Assembly: GCF_000819445.1 (NCBI RefSeq)
Contig: NZ_CP005286.1
Location: 1,798,001 to 1,862,000, forward strand
Source of the DNA: Corynebacterium humireducens NBRC 106098 = DSM 45392
GTDB taxonomy: Bacteria > Actinomycetota > Actinomycetes > Mycobacteriales > Mycobacteriaceae
Direction of reading: 5' to 3'
Length of the DNA stretch: 64,000 nucleotides
Below the pieces are notes generated by a model. That model was not told the DNA's origin. It saw only the letters and a list, made by a program, of their open reading frames with translations, and made no database searches. The position numbers and the translations under genes were made by a program. Numbering within the stretch: position 1 is the first letter of the stretch; every line of letters begins with the position of its first letter. This document shows positions 44,889 through 53,085 of this stretch, one piece after another.

Positions 44889-46508
44889 GTGAACGTTTTC
44901 GTGGAGAACCCTCTTCTCGCCCTGCTCGTGATCATGGCGGTCGGCCTGTTCCTCGGCCGCATCCGGATCCTCGGGTTCCGTCTCGGTGTCGCCGCCGTCC
45001 TCTTCGTCGGCCTGGTGATGGCGGCCATCGAGCCCGCCATCCAGATCCCCCCGTTGATCTACATCGTGGGCCTGGCGTTGTTCGTCTACACGATCGGCCT
45101 GGAGTCGGGGCACGACTTCTTCGCGACGTTCCGCTCCAAGGGCCTGCGCAACAACACCCTGGCCATCGGCGTGTTCGCCGTGATCACCGCCACCGCCTAC
45201 GGGCTGGTGAAGCTCCTGGACATCAACGCGGTGACGGGCGCCGGCATGTTCACCGGTGCGCTGACCAACACCCCGGCCATGGCCGCGGTGGTCGACGCCC
45301 TGCCCTCGCTCGTCACCGACGAGGGCGAGCTGCGTGCCCTGGAGCCCCTGCCACTGGTCGCGTACTCGCTGGCGTACCCGCTGGGCGTCATCGTCGTCAT
45401 CCTCGCCATCGCGGTGCTGGGCAAGATGTTCCGCGTCGACCACCAGCAGGAGGCCATCGACCACGGGGTGGCCATCCACGAGCTCTACACCCGACGCATC
45501 CTGGTCCACCGTGACGATCTGCAGGCCATCGCCGACCTCCCGGAGGATCTGGGCCTGGAGGTCATCGTCTCCCGCCTCGAGCGCGACGGTGACCAGCGGC
45601 TCCCGGGCAACGGCGCGTGGGCGAAGCCGGGCGACGTGCTCTCGGTCGTCGGCACCGCGGAGGAGCTCGACCGCGCCGCGACGCTCATCGGCGAGGCCCT
45701 GCCCGGTGACCCCTTCCACGGCCACGACCTGGACTACCGGCGCATCTTCGTCTCCAACAACGACCTGGTCGGCATCCCCCTGTCCAAGCTGCGTCCGCAG
45801 CTCTCGGGCATGCTCATCACCCGCGTGCGGCGCGGTGACCACGACATGGTGGCCACCCCGGAGACGATCCTGCAGCTCGGTGACCGCGTGCGTGTCGTCG
45901 CGGCACACGAGCGCATGGGCAAGGTCACCCGCCTCTTCGGCGACTCCTACCGCCGCCTCTCCGACGTCAACCTCCTCCCCCTCGTCATCGGCCTCGTCAT
46001 CGGCGTGGCCGTGGGCATGATCGCCGTGCCGCTGCCGGGTGGGGCGTCGCTCAAGCTGGGTACCGCCGGTGGTCCGCTGGTCGTGGCCCTCATCCTCGGC
46101 GCTCTGGGACGTTCGGGCCGCATCGTGTGGCAGATCCCCTACGGCGCCAACCTGGCGCTGCGGCAGCTGGGCATCACCCTGTTCCTGGCCGCCATCGGCA
46201 CGACCGCCGGCGCGGGTTTCCGGGCGGCGCTGTCCGACCCGACGTCGCTGACCATCATCGGCGTGGGTGCGCTCATCACCCTGCTCATCTCCGTGCTGGT
46301 GCTCGTCATCGGCTACAAGGTGCTCAAGCTCTCCTTCGGTGAGACGGCGGGCATCCTCGCGGGCATGCAGACGCACCCGGCGGTGCTCTCGTACGTCTCC
46401 GACGTGACCCGCAACGACCTGCCGGCCATGGGGTACACGTCGGTGTACCCGGTGTCGATGGTCGCGAAGATCATCGCGGCGCAGATCCTGCTCTTCCTGC
46501 TGCTGTAG
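44889..46508 (+). CDS. sucE: AspT/YidE-type transporter, succinate exporter SucE-like
   Basis: 539-aa member of the aspartate:alanine exchanger family (two YidE/YbjL permease halves of five helices separated by two TrkA-C domains). The first half has GLALFVYTIGLESGHDFF and GMFTGALTNTPAMAAV; the second has TLFLAAIGTTAGAGF and GILAGMQTHPAVLSYVSD. The C. glutamicum gene at the equivalent place between lipA and glnA is the succinate exporter SucE; that name is transferred on synteny and family. GTG 44889 lies 6 nt after a weak -10 (CACGAT). Confidence 0.85.
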   Translation: MNVFVENPLLALLVIMAVGLFLGRIRILGFRLGVAAVLFVGLVMAAIEPAIQIPPLIYIVGLALFVYTIGLESGHDFFATFRSKGLRNNTLAIGVFAVITATAYGLVKLLDINAVTGAGMFTGALTNTPAMAAVVDALPSLVTDEGELRALEPLPLVAYSLAYPLGVIVVILAIAVLGKMFRVDHQQEAIDHGVAIHELYTRRILVHRDDLQAIADLPEDLGLEVIVSRLERDGDQRLPGNGAWAKPGDVLSVVGTAEELDRAATLIGEALPGDPFHGHDLDYRRIFVSNNDLVGIPLSKLRPQLSGMLITRVRRGDHDMVATPETILQLGDRVRVVAAHERMGKVTRLFGDSYRRLSDVNLLPLVIGLVIGVAVGMIAVPLPGGASLKLGTAGGPLVVALILGALGRSGRIVWQIPYGANLALRQLGITLFLAAIGTTAGAGFRAALSDPTSLTIIGVGALITLLISVLVLVIGYKVLKLSFGETAGILAGMQTHPAVLSYVSDVTRNDLPAMGYTSVYPVSMVAKIIAAQILLFLLL

Positions 46509-46521
46509 GGGCCGGGGCATC

Positions 46522-47094
46522 GTGACGATCGACCTGAAGAAGGACCTGCCGGAGTTGTACCGGCCGTCGGCAAGCGACTTCAGCGAGGTCGTCGTGCCTC
46601 CCATGCGCTACCTCTCCGTCGCCGGGGAAGGTGACCCCAACACCTCCCCGAGCTACCCTGCGGCGCTGGAGACGCTCTACCCCGCCGGCTATGCGGTACG
46701 CAGGGCCTTCCGGGAACGTACCGGGGAGGCCTTCGTCGTCGGCCCTCTCGAGGGGCTGTGGTGGGCGGAGGACCCCCGTGACTTCGTCACCCGCCGCAAG
46801 GATGCCTGGCGCTGGCGGATGCTCCTCCCCCTGCCCGCGGAGGTCCGTGAGGAGGACTGGTCGGGAGTCGACGTCGCGGTCGAGTTCATCGACGAGGGGC
46901 GCTGCCTGCAGATCATGCACGTCGGTCCCTACGATGCGGAGGGGCCGACGCTGGCCCGTCTGCACGATGAGGTGATGCCGGCGCGCGGCCTGACGTTCAA
47001 CGGGCCGCACCACGAGATCTATCTCAGTGACGCGCGCCGGACCGCCCCGGAGAAGCTGCGGACGGTGCTGCGGCAGCCGGTGCGGGAGCTCTAG
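46522..47094 (+). CDS. GyrI-like small-molecule-binding protein
   Basis: 190-aa single-domain protein of the GyrI/SOUL-like superfamily, the ligand-binding fold also seen in AraC-type multidrug regulators. Recognisable parts are VPPMRYLSVAGEGDP, the central WWRMLLP-like strand (WRWRMLLPLP), and QIMHVGPYDAEGPTLARLHDEV with HHEIYLSDARR at the end. No DNA-binding domain is attached. It starts 13 bp after sucE and is probably cotranscribed. Ligand unknown. Confidence 0.85.
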   Translation: MTIDLKKDLPELYRPSASDFSEVVVPPMRYLSVAGEGDPNTSPSYPAALETLYPAGYAVRRAFRERTGEAFVVGPLEGLWWAEDPRDFVTRRKDAWRWRMLLPLPAEVREEDWSGVDVAVEFIDEGRCLQIMHVGPYDAEGPTLARLHDEVMPARGLTFNGPHHEIYLSDARRTAPEKLRTVLRQPVREL

Positions 47095-47567
47095 CCGCGG
47101 ATGACGGCGGTGCCGGTGGCGCGGTCGTGGAGGCCGCGGCCGTCGGAGTCGACCATGGCGGCCGGGAGGATGAGGCCGGTGAGCAGGGTGCGCATGACGG
47201 CGCGCCAGAGGCCGACCTTGGCGCCGCCGACGTCGACACGCGCGACACCCATGCCGAGCAGCATGTGGCCCGGGGTGCGGGCGAAGAGCCAGCCGAAGAT
47301 GATGCCCAGGATGACCCAGAAGATATAGACCACGGTGCCGGTGCCGCCCAGGGCGTGGGAGTAGTTGGTGAACACGATGGCCAGGCCGAGGCAGATGAAC
47401 CAGTCGATGAGGACGCCGCCGGTGCGGCGGGCCACGGAGGCCAGCGAGCCGGGGCCGGTCTCGGGGAGGCCGAGTTTCTCTCCGGGGTACCGGCCGGGTG
47501 CGAAGGGGTCCTCGTGTTCGCCGGGGATCTGGGGGCCGTCGAGCCAGCTACGCTTGGGGTTCGCCAT
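47091..47567 (-). CDS. RDD-family membrane protein
   Basis: 158-aa protein with an N-terminal soluble tail (PKRSWLDGPQIPGEHEDPFAPGRYPGEKLG) and the RDD domain: ARRTGGVLIDWFICLGLAIVF, then GHMLLGMGVARVDVGG and WRAVMRTLLTGLILP. RDD proteins are membrane proteins of mostly unknown role, some implicated in ion or osmotic homeostasis. It lies beside glnA as in other Corynebacteriales. The stop overlaps the end of the GyrI-like gene by 4 bp on the other strand. Confidence 0.88.
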   Translation of the reverse strand: MANPKRSWLDGPQIPGEHEDPFAPGRYPGEKLGLPETGPGSLASVARRTGGVLIDWFICLGLAIVFTNYSHALGGTGTVVYIFWVILGIIFGWLFARTPGHMLLGMGVARVDVGGAKVGLWRAVMRTLLTGLILPAAMVDSDGRGLHDRATGTAVIRG

Positions 47568-47624
47568 ACCGTAGACATTAGCCGGGGGCGTGCGGGCAGG
47601 GGAAACTCGAGTTTCCTGCGACTA

Positions 47625-47654
47625 TTGATCGGTCAACAGATAGCAGTTTAGAAT
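47625..47654 (+). promoter_or_regulatory. Putative glnA promoter
   Basis: TTGATC (47625-47630) and TAGAAT (47649-47654) are 18 nt apart, giving an ~80-nt leader. TTGATCGGTCAA (47625-47636) is a near-palindrome over the -35 and might be an operator. A canonical AmtR box (CTAT-N6-ATAG) is not present at the right spacing. Confidence 0.5.
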
Positions 47655-47742
47655 GAGCGACAGGTAATAGGGAGCGGTGCCCGCACCTGTAGACTGGCTG
47701 AGATACCGCACGACCTAGAGCGTCAACAACCAAGGAGTCATC

Positions 47743-49179
47743 GTGGCCTTCAACACGATCGAAGAAGTCGTCAAGTACATCAAGGATGAAAACGTCGAGT
47801 TCGTCGACGTCCGCTTCACGGACGTCCCGGGCACCGAGCACCACTTCACCATCCCCGCCTCGATGTTCGACGAGGAGGCGGCGGAGGAAGGCCTCGCCTT
47901 CGACGGCTCCTCCATCCGCGGCTTCACCACGATCGACGAGTCCGACATGAACCTCCTGCCGGACCTCAAGACCGCCAAGCTCGACCCCTTCCGCGAGGCC
48001 AAGACGCTGAACATCAAGTTCTTCGTCCACGACCCCTTCACCCGCGAGCCCTTCTCCCGCGACCCCCGCAACGTCGCCCGCAAGGCCGAGGAGTACCTCG
48101 CCTCCACCGGCATCGCCGACACCTGCTTCTTCGGCGCCGAGGCCGAGTTCTACCTCTTCGACACCGTCCGGTTCGAGACCTCCACCAACGGCGGCTTCTA
48201 CGAGGTCGACTCCGACGAGGGCTGGTGGAACCGCGGCAAGGAGGAGCGTCTCGACGGCCGCCGCAACCTCGGCTACACCAACCGCGTCAAGGGCGGATAC
48301 TTCCCGGTCGCCCCCTACGACCAGACCGTGGACATCCGTGACTCCATGGTGCGCCACCTGCAGAACGCCGACTTCCACATCGAGCGCTTCCACAAGGAGG
48401 TGGGCACGGGCGGCCAGCAGGAGATCAACTACCGCTTCAACACCCTGCTCCACGCCGCCGATGATCTGCAGACCTTCAAGTACATCATCAAGAACACCGC
48501 CTTCAACGCCGGCAAGACGGCCACGTTCATGCCCAAGCCCATCGCCGGCGACAACGGTTCCGGCATGCACGCCCACCAGTCGCTGTGGAAGGACGGCGAG
48601 CCGCTCTTCCACGACGAGTCCGGCTACGCCGGCCTGTCCGACATGGCCCGCTACTACATCGGCGGCATCCTCCACCACGCCGGCGCCGTCCTGGCCTTCA
48701 CCAACCCGACGCTGAACTCCTACCACCGCCTGGTCAAGGGCTTCGAGGCACCGATCAACCTGGTGTACTCCCAGCGCAACCGCTCCGCCGCGATCCGCAT
48801 CCCGATCACCGGCTCCAACCCGAAGGCCAAGCGCATCGAGTTCCGCGCCCCGGACCCGTCCGGCAACCCGTACCTCGGCTTCGCCGCGATGATGCTCGCC
48901 GGCCTCGACGGCATCAAGAACCGCATCGAGCCGATGGCCCCGGTGGACAAGGACCTCTACGAGCTCCCGCCGGAGGAGGCCGCCGCCATCCCGCAGGCCC
49001 CGACCTCCCTCGAGGCCTCCCTGGCCGCCCTGCAGGAGGACAACGACTTCCTCACCGAGGGTGACGTGTTCACCGAGGACCTCATCGAGGCCTACATCCA
49101 GCTCAAGTACGACAACGAGATCACCCCGGCCCGTCTGCGCCCGACGCCGCTGGAGTTCGAGCTGTACTACGACTGCTGA
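47743..49179 (+). CDS. glnA: Glutamine synthetase type I
   Basis: 478-aa GSI-beta enzyme that makes glutamine from glutamate, ammonia and ATP in a dodecamer. It has the N-terminal latch region, [51 protein letters not shown] and the adenylylation Tyr in [12 protein letters not shown], so control by GlnE is expected. The ribosome site is AAGGAG, 10 nt before the start. A second GSI of identical length is encoded 8 kb downstream. It ends at a strong hairpin. Confidence 0.97.
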   Translation: MAFNTIEEVVKYIKDENVEFVDVRFTDVPGTEHHFTIPASMFDEEAAEEGLAFDGSSIRGFTTIDESDMNLLPDLKTAKLDPFREAKTLNIKFFVHDPFTREPFSRDPRNVARKAEEYLASTGIADTCFFGAEAEFYLFDTVRFETSTNGGFYEVDSDEGWWNRGKEERLDGRRNLGYTNRVKGGYFPVAPYDQTVDIRDSMVRHLQNADFHIERFHKEVGTGGQQEINYRFNTLLHAADDLQTFKYIIKNTAFNAGKTATFMPKPIAGDNGSGMHAHQSLWKDGEPLFHDESGYAGLSDMARYYIGGILHHAGAVLAFTNPTLNSYHRLVKGFEAPINLVYSQRNRSAAIRIPITGSNPKAKRIEFRAPDPSGNPYLGFAAMMLAGLDGIKNRIEPMAPVDKDLYELPPEEAAAIPQAPTSLEASLAALQEDNDFLTEGDVFTEDLIEAYIQLKYDNEITPARLRPTPLEFELYYDC

Positions 49180-49192
49180 CCATGCCCCCACC

Positions 49193-49230
49193 GCAACCCC
49201 CGCGCCGGAGCTTTCCGACGCGGGGGTTGC
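49193..49230 (+). terminator. Terminator of glnA
   Basis: GCAACCCCCGCG pairs with CGCGGGGGTTGC across a 14-nt loop, 13 bp after the stop codon. The T-tract is lacking. Confidence 0.75.
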
Positions 49231-49241
49231 GCGCCTCTCCC

Positions 49242-49269
49242 CTGTCAGCTAACTGACAGTAACTATACT
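49242..49269 (+). promoter_or_regulatory. Palindromic operator and leaderless promoter of the secreted hydrolase
   Basis: CTGTCAGCTAACTGACAG (49242-49259) is a perfect 7-bp inverted repeat with a 4-bp centre. It covers the -35 position and spacer of the -10 TATACT (49264-49269), which is 7 nt from the GTG start. The arrangement is that of a repressor site, or of a class II activator. The regulator is unknown. Confidence 0.7.
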
Positions 49270-49276
49270 TTCCACC

Positions 49277-50422
49277 GTGAACATATCCCTGGCAGGCCCC
49301 CGTCGCCTCGCATCCCTCATCCTGTCACTGTTCCTGGCGTTGTCCCTGGCCCCCGCGGCACACGCCGCCACCGGCAGCCCCCAGGAATTCGTCCCCTACA
49401 CCGACAGCCACGGCACAAGTTCGAACTACCACTTCTACCCCTCCGGCCGCGAGAACGCCGGACTCCTCGTCCACCTCGACGGTGACGGTCAGTACGGGCA
49501 CGACAACCCCCGCTCCACCTACGCACTGGCCGGATCCGCGGGCATTGTCGCCCGGGGTCACTCCCACGGTTTCGACGTGCTCTCCGTGCGCACCCCCTCC
49601 GCCGACAAGACCTGGTGGACGTCCTGCGCACCGAACATCGCCTACCTCAACGATCTGCTCGCCCACATCCGCGGCACCCACGACAGCAGCCCGCTGTGGC
49701 TGTCCGGCTTCTCGGGTGGCTCGGAATTCCTCTCGGTCTGCTTCATCCCCTCCCAGGCCAACCGGCTCGGCGCACAGGGTGTGGTGATGTTCGGCGGCGG
49801 CGGACGCGCCTGGCCGCCCGAGGAGCCCTTCACCGCGCAGACGCTGGCCACCATGTCGATGCACTGGATCACCGGACTGGAGGACACCGCCGCCAACTCC
49901 CCCGAGGGCTACGACGCGCTCGGCCGTGCGCAGTCCGGTTACGCCTACTACCTCGCCGCCGGCGTGACCAGCACCGGCACCTGGCCGGCCGGTATCGACC
50001 ACTACAACATCGGCGGCAAGTTCGGCACCTTCCTCGGCCAGGTGCTGCCGGTGCTGCCGGAGCCCACGCCCGACCCGGAGCCCACGCCTGACCCGGAGCC
50101 CACGCCTGACCCGGAGCCGGAGCCGGAGCCGGAGGAGGACCCCGTCCCGGTGATCCACGAGTGGGTCACGGACGTGACCGCCACCCGCGACTACGCGTAC
50201 TTCACCCTCGACGTCCCGGCCGAGGCCGCCCGCCACACCACGGTCTGGGTGTACGGCCCGTACGGCACCTACTGGTACGAGACCGTCCGTGGCCGCGGCG
50301 TCAGCACCCTGCGGCTCGGTGATCCGTGGGACAAGCTGCGTCCCCGGACGACGTACACCTACGAGGTCATCAACGACGGAACGGTCCAGGCGTCGGGAAG
50401 CTTCACCACCCCCCGCCGCTGA
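49277..50422 (+). CDS. Secreted alpha/beta-hydrolase-like protein with Pro-Glu linker
   Basis: 381-aa exported protein. The signal peptide ends LAPAAHAATG. The N-terminal domain (~32-260) looks like an esterase/depolymerase-type alpha/beta hydrolase: LVHLDGDGQYG, then LWLSGFSGGSEFLSV with the nucleophile Ser (GFSGG), and a candidate His in WPAGIDHYNIGG. A repetitive linker (EPTPDPEPTPDPEPTP..., nt ~50058-50142) connects to a C-terminal ~85-residue beta domain of fibronectin-like character (VTDVTATRDYAYFTLDVP, ending ASGSFTTPRR). Substrate unknown; polyester, lipid or wall glycan ester are possibilities. Regulated by the palindrome upstream. Confidence 0.75.
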   Translation: MNISLAGPRRLASLILSLFLALSLAPAAHAATGSPQEFVPYTDSHGTSSNYHFYPSGRENAGLLVHLDGDGQYGHDNPRSTYALAGSAGIVARGHSHGFDVLSVRTPSADKTWWTSCAPNIAYLNDLLAHIRGTHDSSPLWLSGFSGGSEFLSVCFIPSQANRLGAQGVVMFGGGGRAWPPEEPFTAQTLATMSMHWITGLEDTAANSPEGYDALGRAQSGYAYYLAAGVTSTGTWPAGIDHYNIGGKFGTFLGQVLPVLPEPTPDPEPTPDPEPTPDPEPEPEPEEDPVPVIHEWVTDVTATRDYAYFTLDVPAEAARHTTVWVYGPYGTYWYETVRGRGVSTLRLGDPWDKLRPRTTYTYEVINDGTVQASGSFTTPRR

Positions 50423-50425
50423 CCC

Positions 50426-50473
50426 TTGACCAGAACCCACTAACGCCGTTAGCATGAACGCTAACGGCGTTAG
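50426..50473 (+). promoter_or_regulatory. Promoter with twin TetR-type operators
   Basis: -35 TTGACC (50426-50431), an 18-nt spacer and -10 TAGCAT (50450-50455). Two 13-bp palindromes, CTAACGCCGTTAG (50440-50452) and CTAACGGCGTTAG (50461-50473), are centred 21 bp apart, two helical turns, overlapping the -10 and the start region. The obvious regulator is the TetR protein encoded in the same operon. Confidence 0.75.
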
Positions 50474-50494
50474 TCTTTTGGAAAGGGGCGCGTC

Positions 50495-51001
50495 ATGAAA
50501 ACCCGCACCATCGCACTCACCCTCACCACCCTCCTGACCGCCACCGCCCTGAGCGGACTGCTCCTCCCCTACCGCGTCGAGCACAGTGCCGTCGCCACCG
50601 CCGACGCGGACACCGCCTGGGACGTCATCGCCGACCTGGGGAACCACCCCACCTGGAACCCGTACACGGCGGAACTGCGGGGTGAACCGGTCGTCGGCAG
50701 CCGTCTGTTCAACCGCACCCACTCCGGGGGCACTGAACTCACCTTCGAGCCGGTGGTGCTCGTCGCCACCCCCGGCAGCCAGTTGCGCTGGCGGGGCAGT
50801 CTGGGCGTCCGGTGGATCGCCGACGGCGAGCACTACTACCGCATCGACCCCGGCCCGACACCCGGACAGGTGACGATCACCCAGGGGGAGGTGTTCCGCG
50901 GCATCCTGGTCACGCCGCTGCGCCCCTGGTTCAACCTCGAGGAGGAGTTTGCGGTGAGCACCGCCGCGCTCGCGAAACACATCCAGGCCCGACACGGGTA
51001 G
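50495..51001 (+). CDS. SRPBCC-family lipid/polyketide-binding protein
   Basis: 168-aa START/Bet v1-fold protein with an N-terminal hydrophobic segment (TIALTLTTLLTATALSGLLLPYRV) likely to be a membrane anchor or signal. The SRPBCC core begins VATADADTAWDVIADLGNHPTWNPYTAELRG and includes LRWRGSLGVRWIADGEHYYRI. Such folds bind hydrophobic ligands. GGAAAGGGG precedes the ATG. It is paired with a TetR gene, and its promoter carries twin palindromes, so it probably responds to a small hydrophobic compound. Confidence 0.85.
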   Translation: MKTRTIALTLTTLLTATALSGLLLPYRVEHSAVATADADTAWDVIADLGNHPTWNPYTAELRGEPVVGSRLFNRTHSGGTELTFEPVVLVATPGSQLRWRGSLGVRWIADGEHYYRIDPGPTPGQVTITQGEVFRGILVTPLRPWFNLEEEFAVSTAALAKHIQARHG

Positions 51002-51010
51002 ATTGCACCC

Positions 51011-51535
51011 ATGCGTCCTGAAATCCCGCCCCTGCGCCCCCGCACAGCCGAGATCGTCCAGGTCGCCCGCAACCTGCTCGAGGAACTGGGCTGGGAGGCG
51101 CTGACCATGCGCCTGCTGGCCGAGAGGGTCGGCATGCGCGCCCCCTCGCTGTACAACCACGCGGCGAACAAGGACGAACTGCGCACGTTCATCCTCACCG
51201 AGTCGTTCCTGGCGATGGGCGACGCCTGCTGGCAGGCGGTGGCCACCGAGAGGTCCCCCGCCAGCCTGGCCCGCGCCTACCGCGAACAGGCGAGGACCTT
51301 CCCCCACCACTACCGGCTGGCCACCTCCGGACCACTCGACCGGGAGGCGCTCCCGGAGGGGCTGGAGGAGTGGGCCGGCACCCCCTTCAGACTGGTCACC
51401 GACTCCCCCACGACGGCACAGGCCCTGTTCGCCTCCTTCCACGGGCTGGCGATCCTCGAGGTGGACGGGCGGTTCCCGGAGGGGACGGACATCGACAGAC
51501 TCTGGGAACGCACCGCCGAACTCTACTCGGCGTAG
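51011..51535 (+). CDS. TetR-family transcriptional regulator
   Basis: 174-aa repressor. The helix-turn-helix is LLEELGWEALTMRLLAERVGMRAPSLYNHAANKDEL (~residues 18-53), and the C-terminal ligand domain contains the aromatic PHHYRLATSGPLDRE region. TAGATT lies 6 nt before the ATG and shares the SRPBCC stop codon, so a separate leaderless transcript is possible in addition to readthrough. Predicted to bind the CTAACGsCGTTAG palindromes and repress its own operon. Confidence 0.88.
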   Translation: MRPEIPPLRPRTAEIVQVARNLLEELGWEALTMRLLAERVGMRAPSLYNHAANKDELRTFILTESFLAMGDACWQAVATERSPASLARAYREQARTFPHHYRLATSGPLDREALPEGLEEWAGTPFRLVTDSPTTAQALFASFHGLAILEVDGRFPEGTDIDRLWERTAELYSA

Positions 51536-51556
51536 AGCGGCGGGAGAATCGCAGAA

Positions 51557-51597
51557 GGACGCCACACGACCTCCGGGAAGGAGGTTGCGTGGCGTCC
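51557..51597. terminator. Bidirectional hairpin between tetR and the FMN reductase gene
   Basis: GGACGCCACACGACCTC pairs with GAGGTTGCGTGGCGTCC, with two mismatches, around a short loop between two convergent stops. Confidence 0.8.
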
Positions 51598-51609
51598 CTG
51601 ACGGAGGAA

Positions 51610-52173
51610 CTAGGCGTCGACCTCGACGGCGACGCGGTCGGCGGCGTCGAGAAGCTCGTCGGCGACGTTGGCGAGCATGGCGGCGCCGCTCTCACCCGGG
51701 GTGAACACGAAGTCCGGGAAGTGCTCCTGGAAGGTGAACTCCACCTGCGCCGGGGTGACGATCATGCCCACGCGGGTGACGATGTCGTTCCAGTGGGAGA
51801 TGGCGGTGCGGGCGGCGTCGGAGCCGTAGCCGATGAAGCTGATCGGCTTGCCGGTCCACTCGGCGTAGAGCAGGTCGTAGGCGTCCTTCATCGGGCCCGG
51901 TACAGAGGCGTTGTACTCCGGGGTGACGAAGATGTAGGCGTCGTAGCCGCCGATGAGCTCGGCCCAGGCCAGGGTCTTCGGGTCCGCGTAGGCGCCGTTC
52001 TCGACCATGCGCGGCGGGATGGCGGTGTTCGGGTTGAGATCCTGCTCGAGGATGTCGACGAGCTCGTAGGTGTGGCCGTCGTTGCGGGCCTCCAGCTGCT
52101 CGATGGCCCACTGGCCGATGCGGAGGCCGGAGCGGCCCTCACGGATGGAACCGACGAACACGGCGATCTTCAT
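51610..52173 (-). CDS. NADPH-dependent FMN reductase family protein
   Basis: 187-aa flavodoxin-fold oxidoreductase. The FMN phosphate loop is GSIREGRSGLRIGQW and the second motif is FVTPEYNASVPGPMKDAYDLL, both typical of the NADPH-dependent FMN reductase / azoreductase (Pfam PF03358) group. These reduce FMN, quinones or azo compounds. ATG 52173 follows GAGGGAG; the frame is open further upstream, but MKIAVFVGSIREG is the usual N-terminus. Two ATACGT copies 11 nt apart lie just upstream (52185-52201). Confidence 0.9.
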   Translation of the reverse strand: MKIAVFVGSIREGRSGLRIGQWAIEQLEARNDGHTYELVDILEQDLNPNTAIPPRMVENGAYADPKTLAWAELIGGYDAYIFVTPEYNASVPGPMKDAYDLLYAEWTGKPISFIGYGSDAARTAISHWNDIVTRVGMIVTPAQVEFTFQEHFPDFVFTPGESGAAMLANVADELLDAADRVAVEVDA

Positions 52174-52184
52174 TTTTTCTCCCT

Positions 52185-52201
52185 CATACGTTGGTGATAC
52201 G
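52185..52201 (-). promoter_or_regulatory. ATACGT direct repeat upstream of the FMN reductase gene
   Basis: CATACGTTGGTGATACGTC contains ATACGT twice at 11-nt spacing, 12-28 bp upstream of the start. This could be a binding site for a redox-responsive regulator; no regulator gene is adjacent. Confidence 0.35.
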
Positions 52202-52275
52202 TCAACATTAACCTTCTGCTGACATGAACGCAACTTCCTGTGGCCGACATCACCACAACAAGGTTGAATGGACTT

Positions 52276-53085
52276 ATGGATCCACGCAGCGCCACCGACA
52301 GCGCGCGCCATCACGCCGACCGCGCCCACCGACACCCCGCCGTGAAGATGATGGCCCGGGGCGGCTACGTCGTCCTGGGTGTCCTGCACATCCTCATCGG
52401 CTGGATCGCCGTCCGGATCGCCACGGGCTCCGGCGGCGGGGAGGCCTCGAACTCCGGGGCCCTGGCCACCATCGCGCAGGCTCCGGGAGGACAGCTCCTC
52501 CTGTGGGTCGCGGTGGCCGCCCTCGCCGCCCTCGCCCTGTGGCGGCTGACCCAGCTGTTCACCGAGGAGGAGCTGAAGGACAGGGCCAAGGGCGGCGTCC
52601 TCGCCGGCGTGTTCGCCTCCCTGTCCTTCACCACCGCCACCTTCGCCGCCGGGGGCAGCACCTCCGACGGCGACACCGCCACCGACGTCACCGCCCGGAC
52701 CCTCGCCCAACCCTGGGGCGCGGCGCTGGTGATCATCACCGGCCTGGTCGTCCTCGGCGTGGGCCTGTTCAGCATCCACCGCGGCGCGACCAAGGGCTTC
52801 AAGGAGGACCTCGAGGCCGGGGCCGGCGCCGGCAACGTCGGCTCCGCCATCGTCGGGGCAGGCATGGTCGGCTACATCGCCCGCGGCATCGCCTTCGCGA
52901 TCCTGGGCGTCCTCATCGTCATCGCCGGCTGGCGGTCCGACCCGGAGCAGGCCGCGGGTCTCGACGCCGCGCTGCGCACCCTCGGCGAACAGCCCTTCGG
53001 CGCGGTCCTGCTTATCATCATCGGCGTCGGACTGGCCCTCTACGGCCTCTACTCCATCGCCCGCGCCCGCTACATCAGGATGTAG
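52276..53085 (+). CDS. DUF1206 membrane protein
   Basis: 269-aa protein made of three related two-helix units, as in the DUF1206 family: ARGGYVVLGVLHILIGWIAVRIA, then LIITGLVV-type central helices, and IARGIAFAILGVLIVIAGW near the end. Each unit has a small-residue-rich first helix beginning (A/I)ARG. Function unknown. ATG 52276 (MDPRSAT) is the likely start; 12 extra codons upstream overlap the divergent promoter region. Confidence 0.85.
   Translation: MDPRSATDSARHHADRAHRHPAVKMMARGGYVVLGVLHILIGWIAVRIATGSGGGEASNSGALATIAQAPGGQLLLWVAVAALAALALWRLTQLFTEEELKDRAKGGVLAGVFASLSFTTATFAAGGSTSDGDTATDVTARTLAQPWGAALVIITGLVVLGVGLFSIHRGATKGFKEDLEAGAGAGNVGSAIVGAGMVGYIARGIAFAILGVLIVIAGWRSDPEQAAGLDAALRTLGEQPFGAVLLIIIGVGLALYGLYSIARARYIRM

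Noticed and set aside
47621..47644. AmtR box upstream of glnA
   Set aside because: CTAT and ATAG are both present, but about 14 nt apart instead of the 6 expected.
47655..47742. Complete TPP riboswitch before glnA
   Set aside because: The second sensing arm and closing stem are missing, so it is listed only as a partial likeness.
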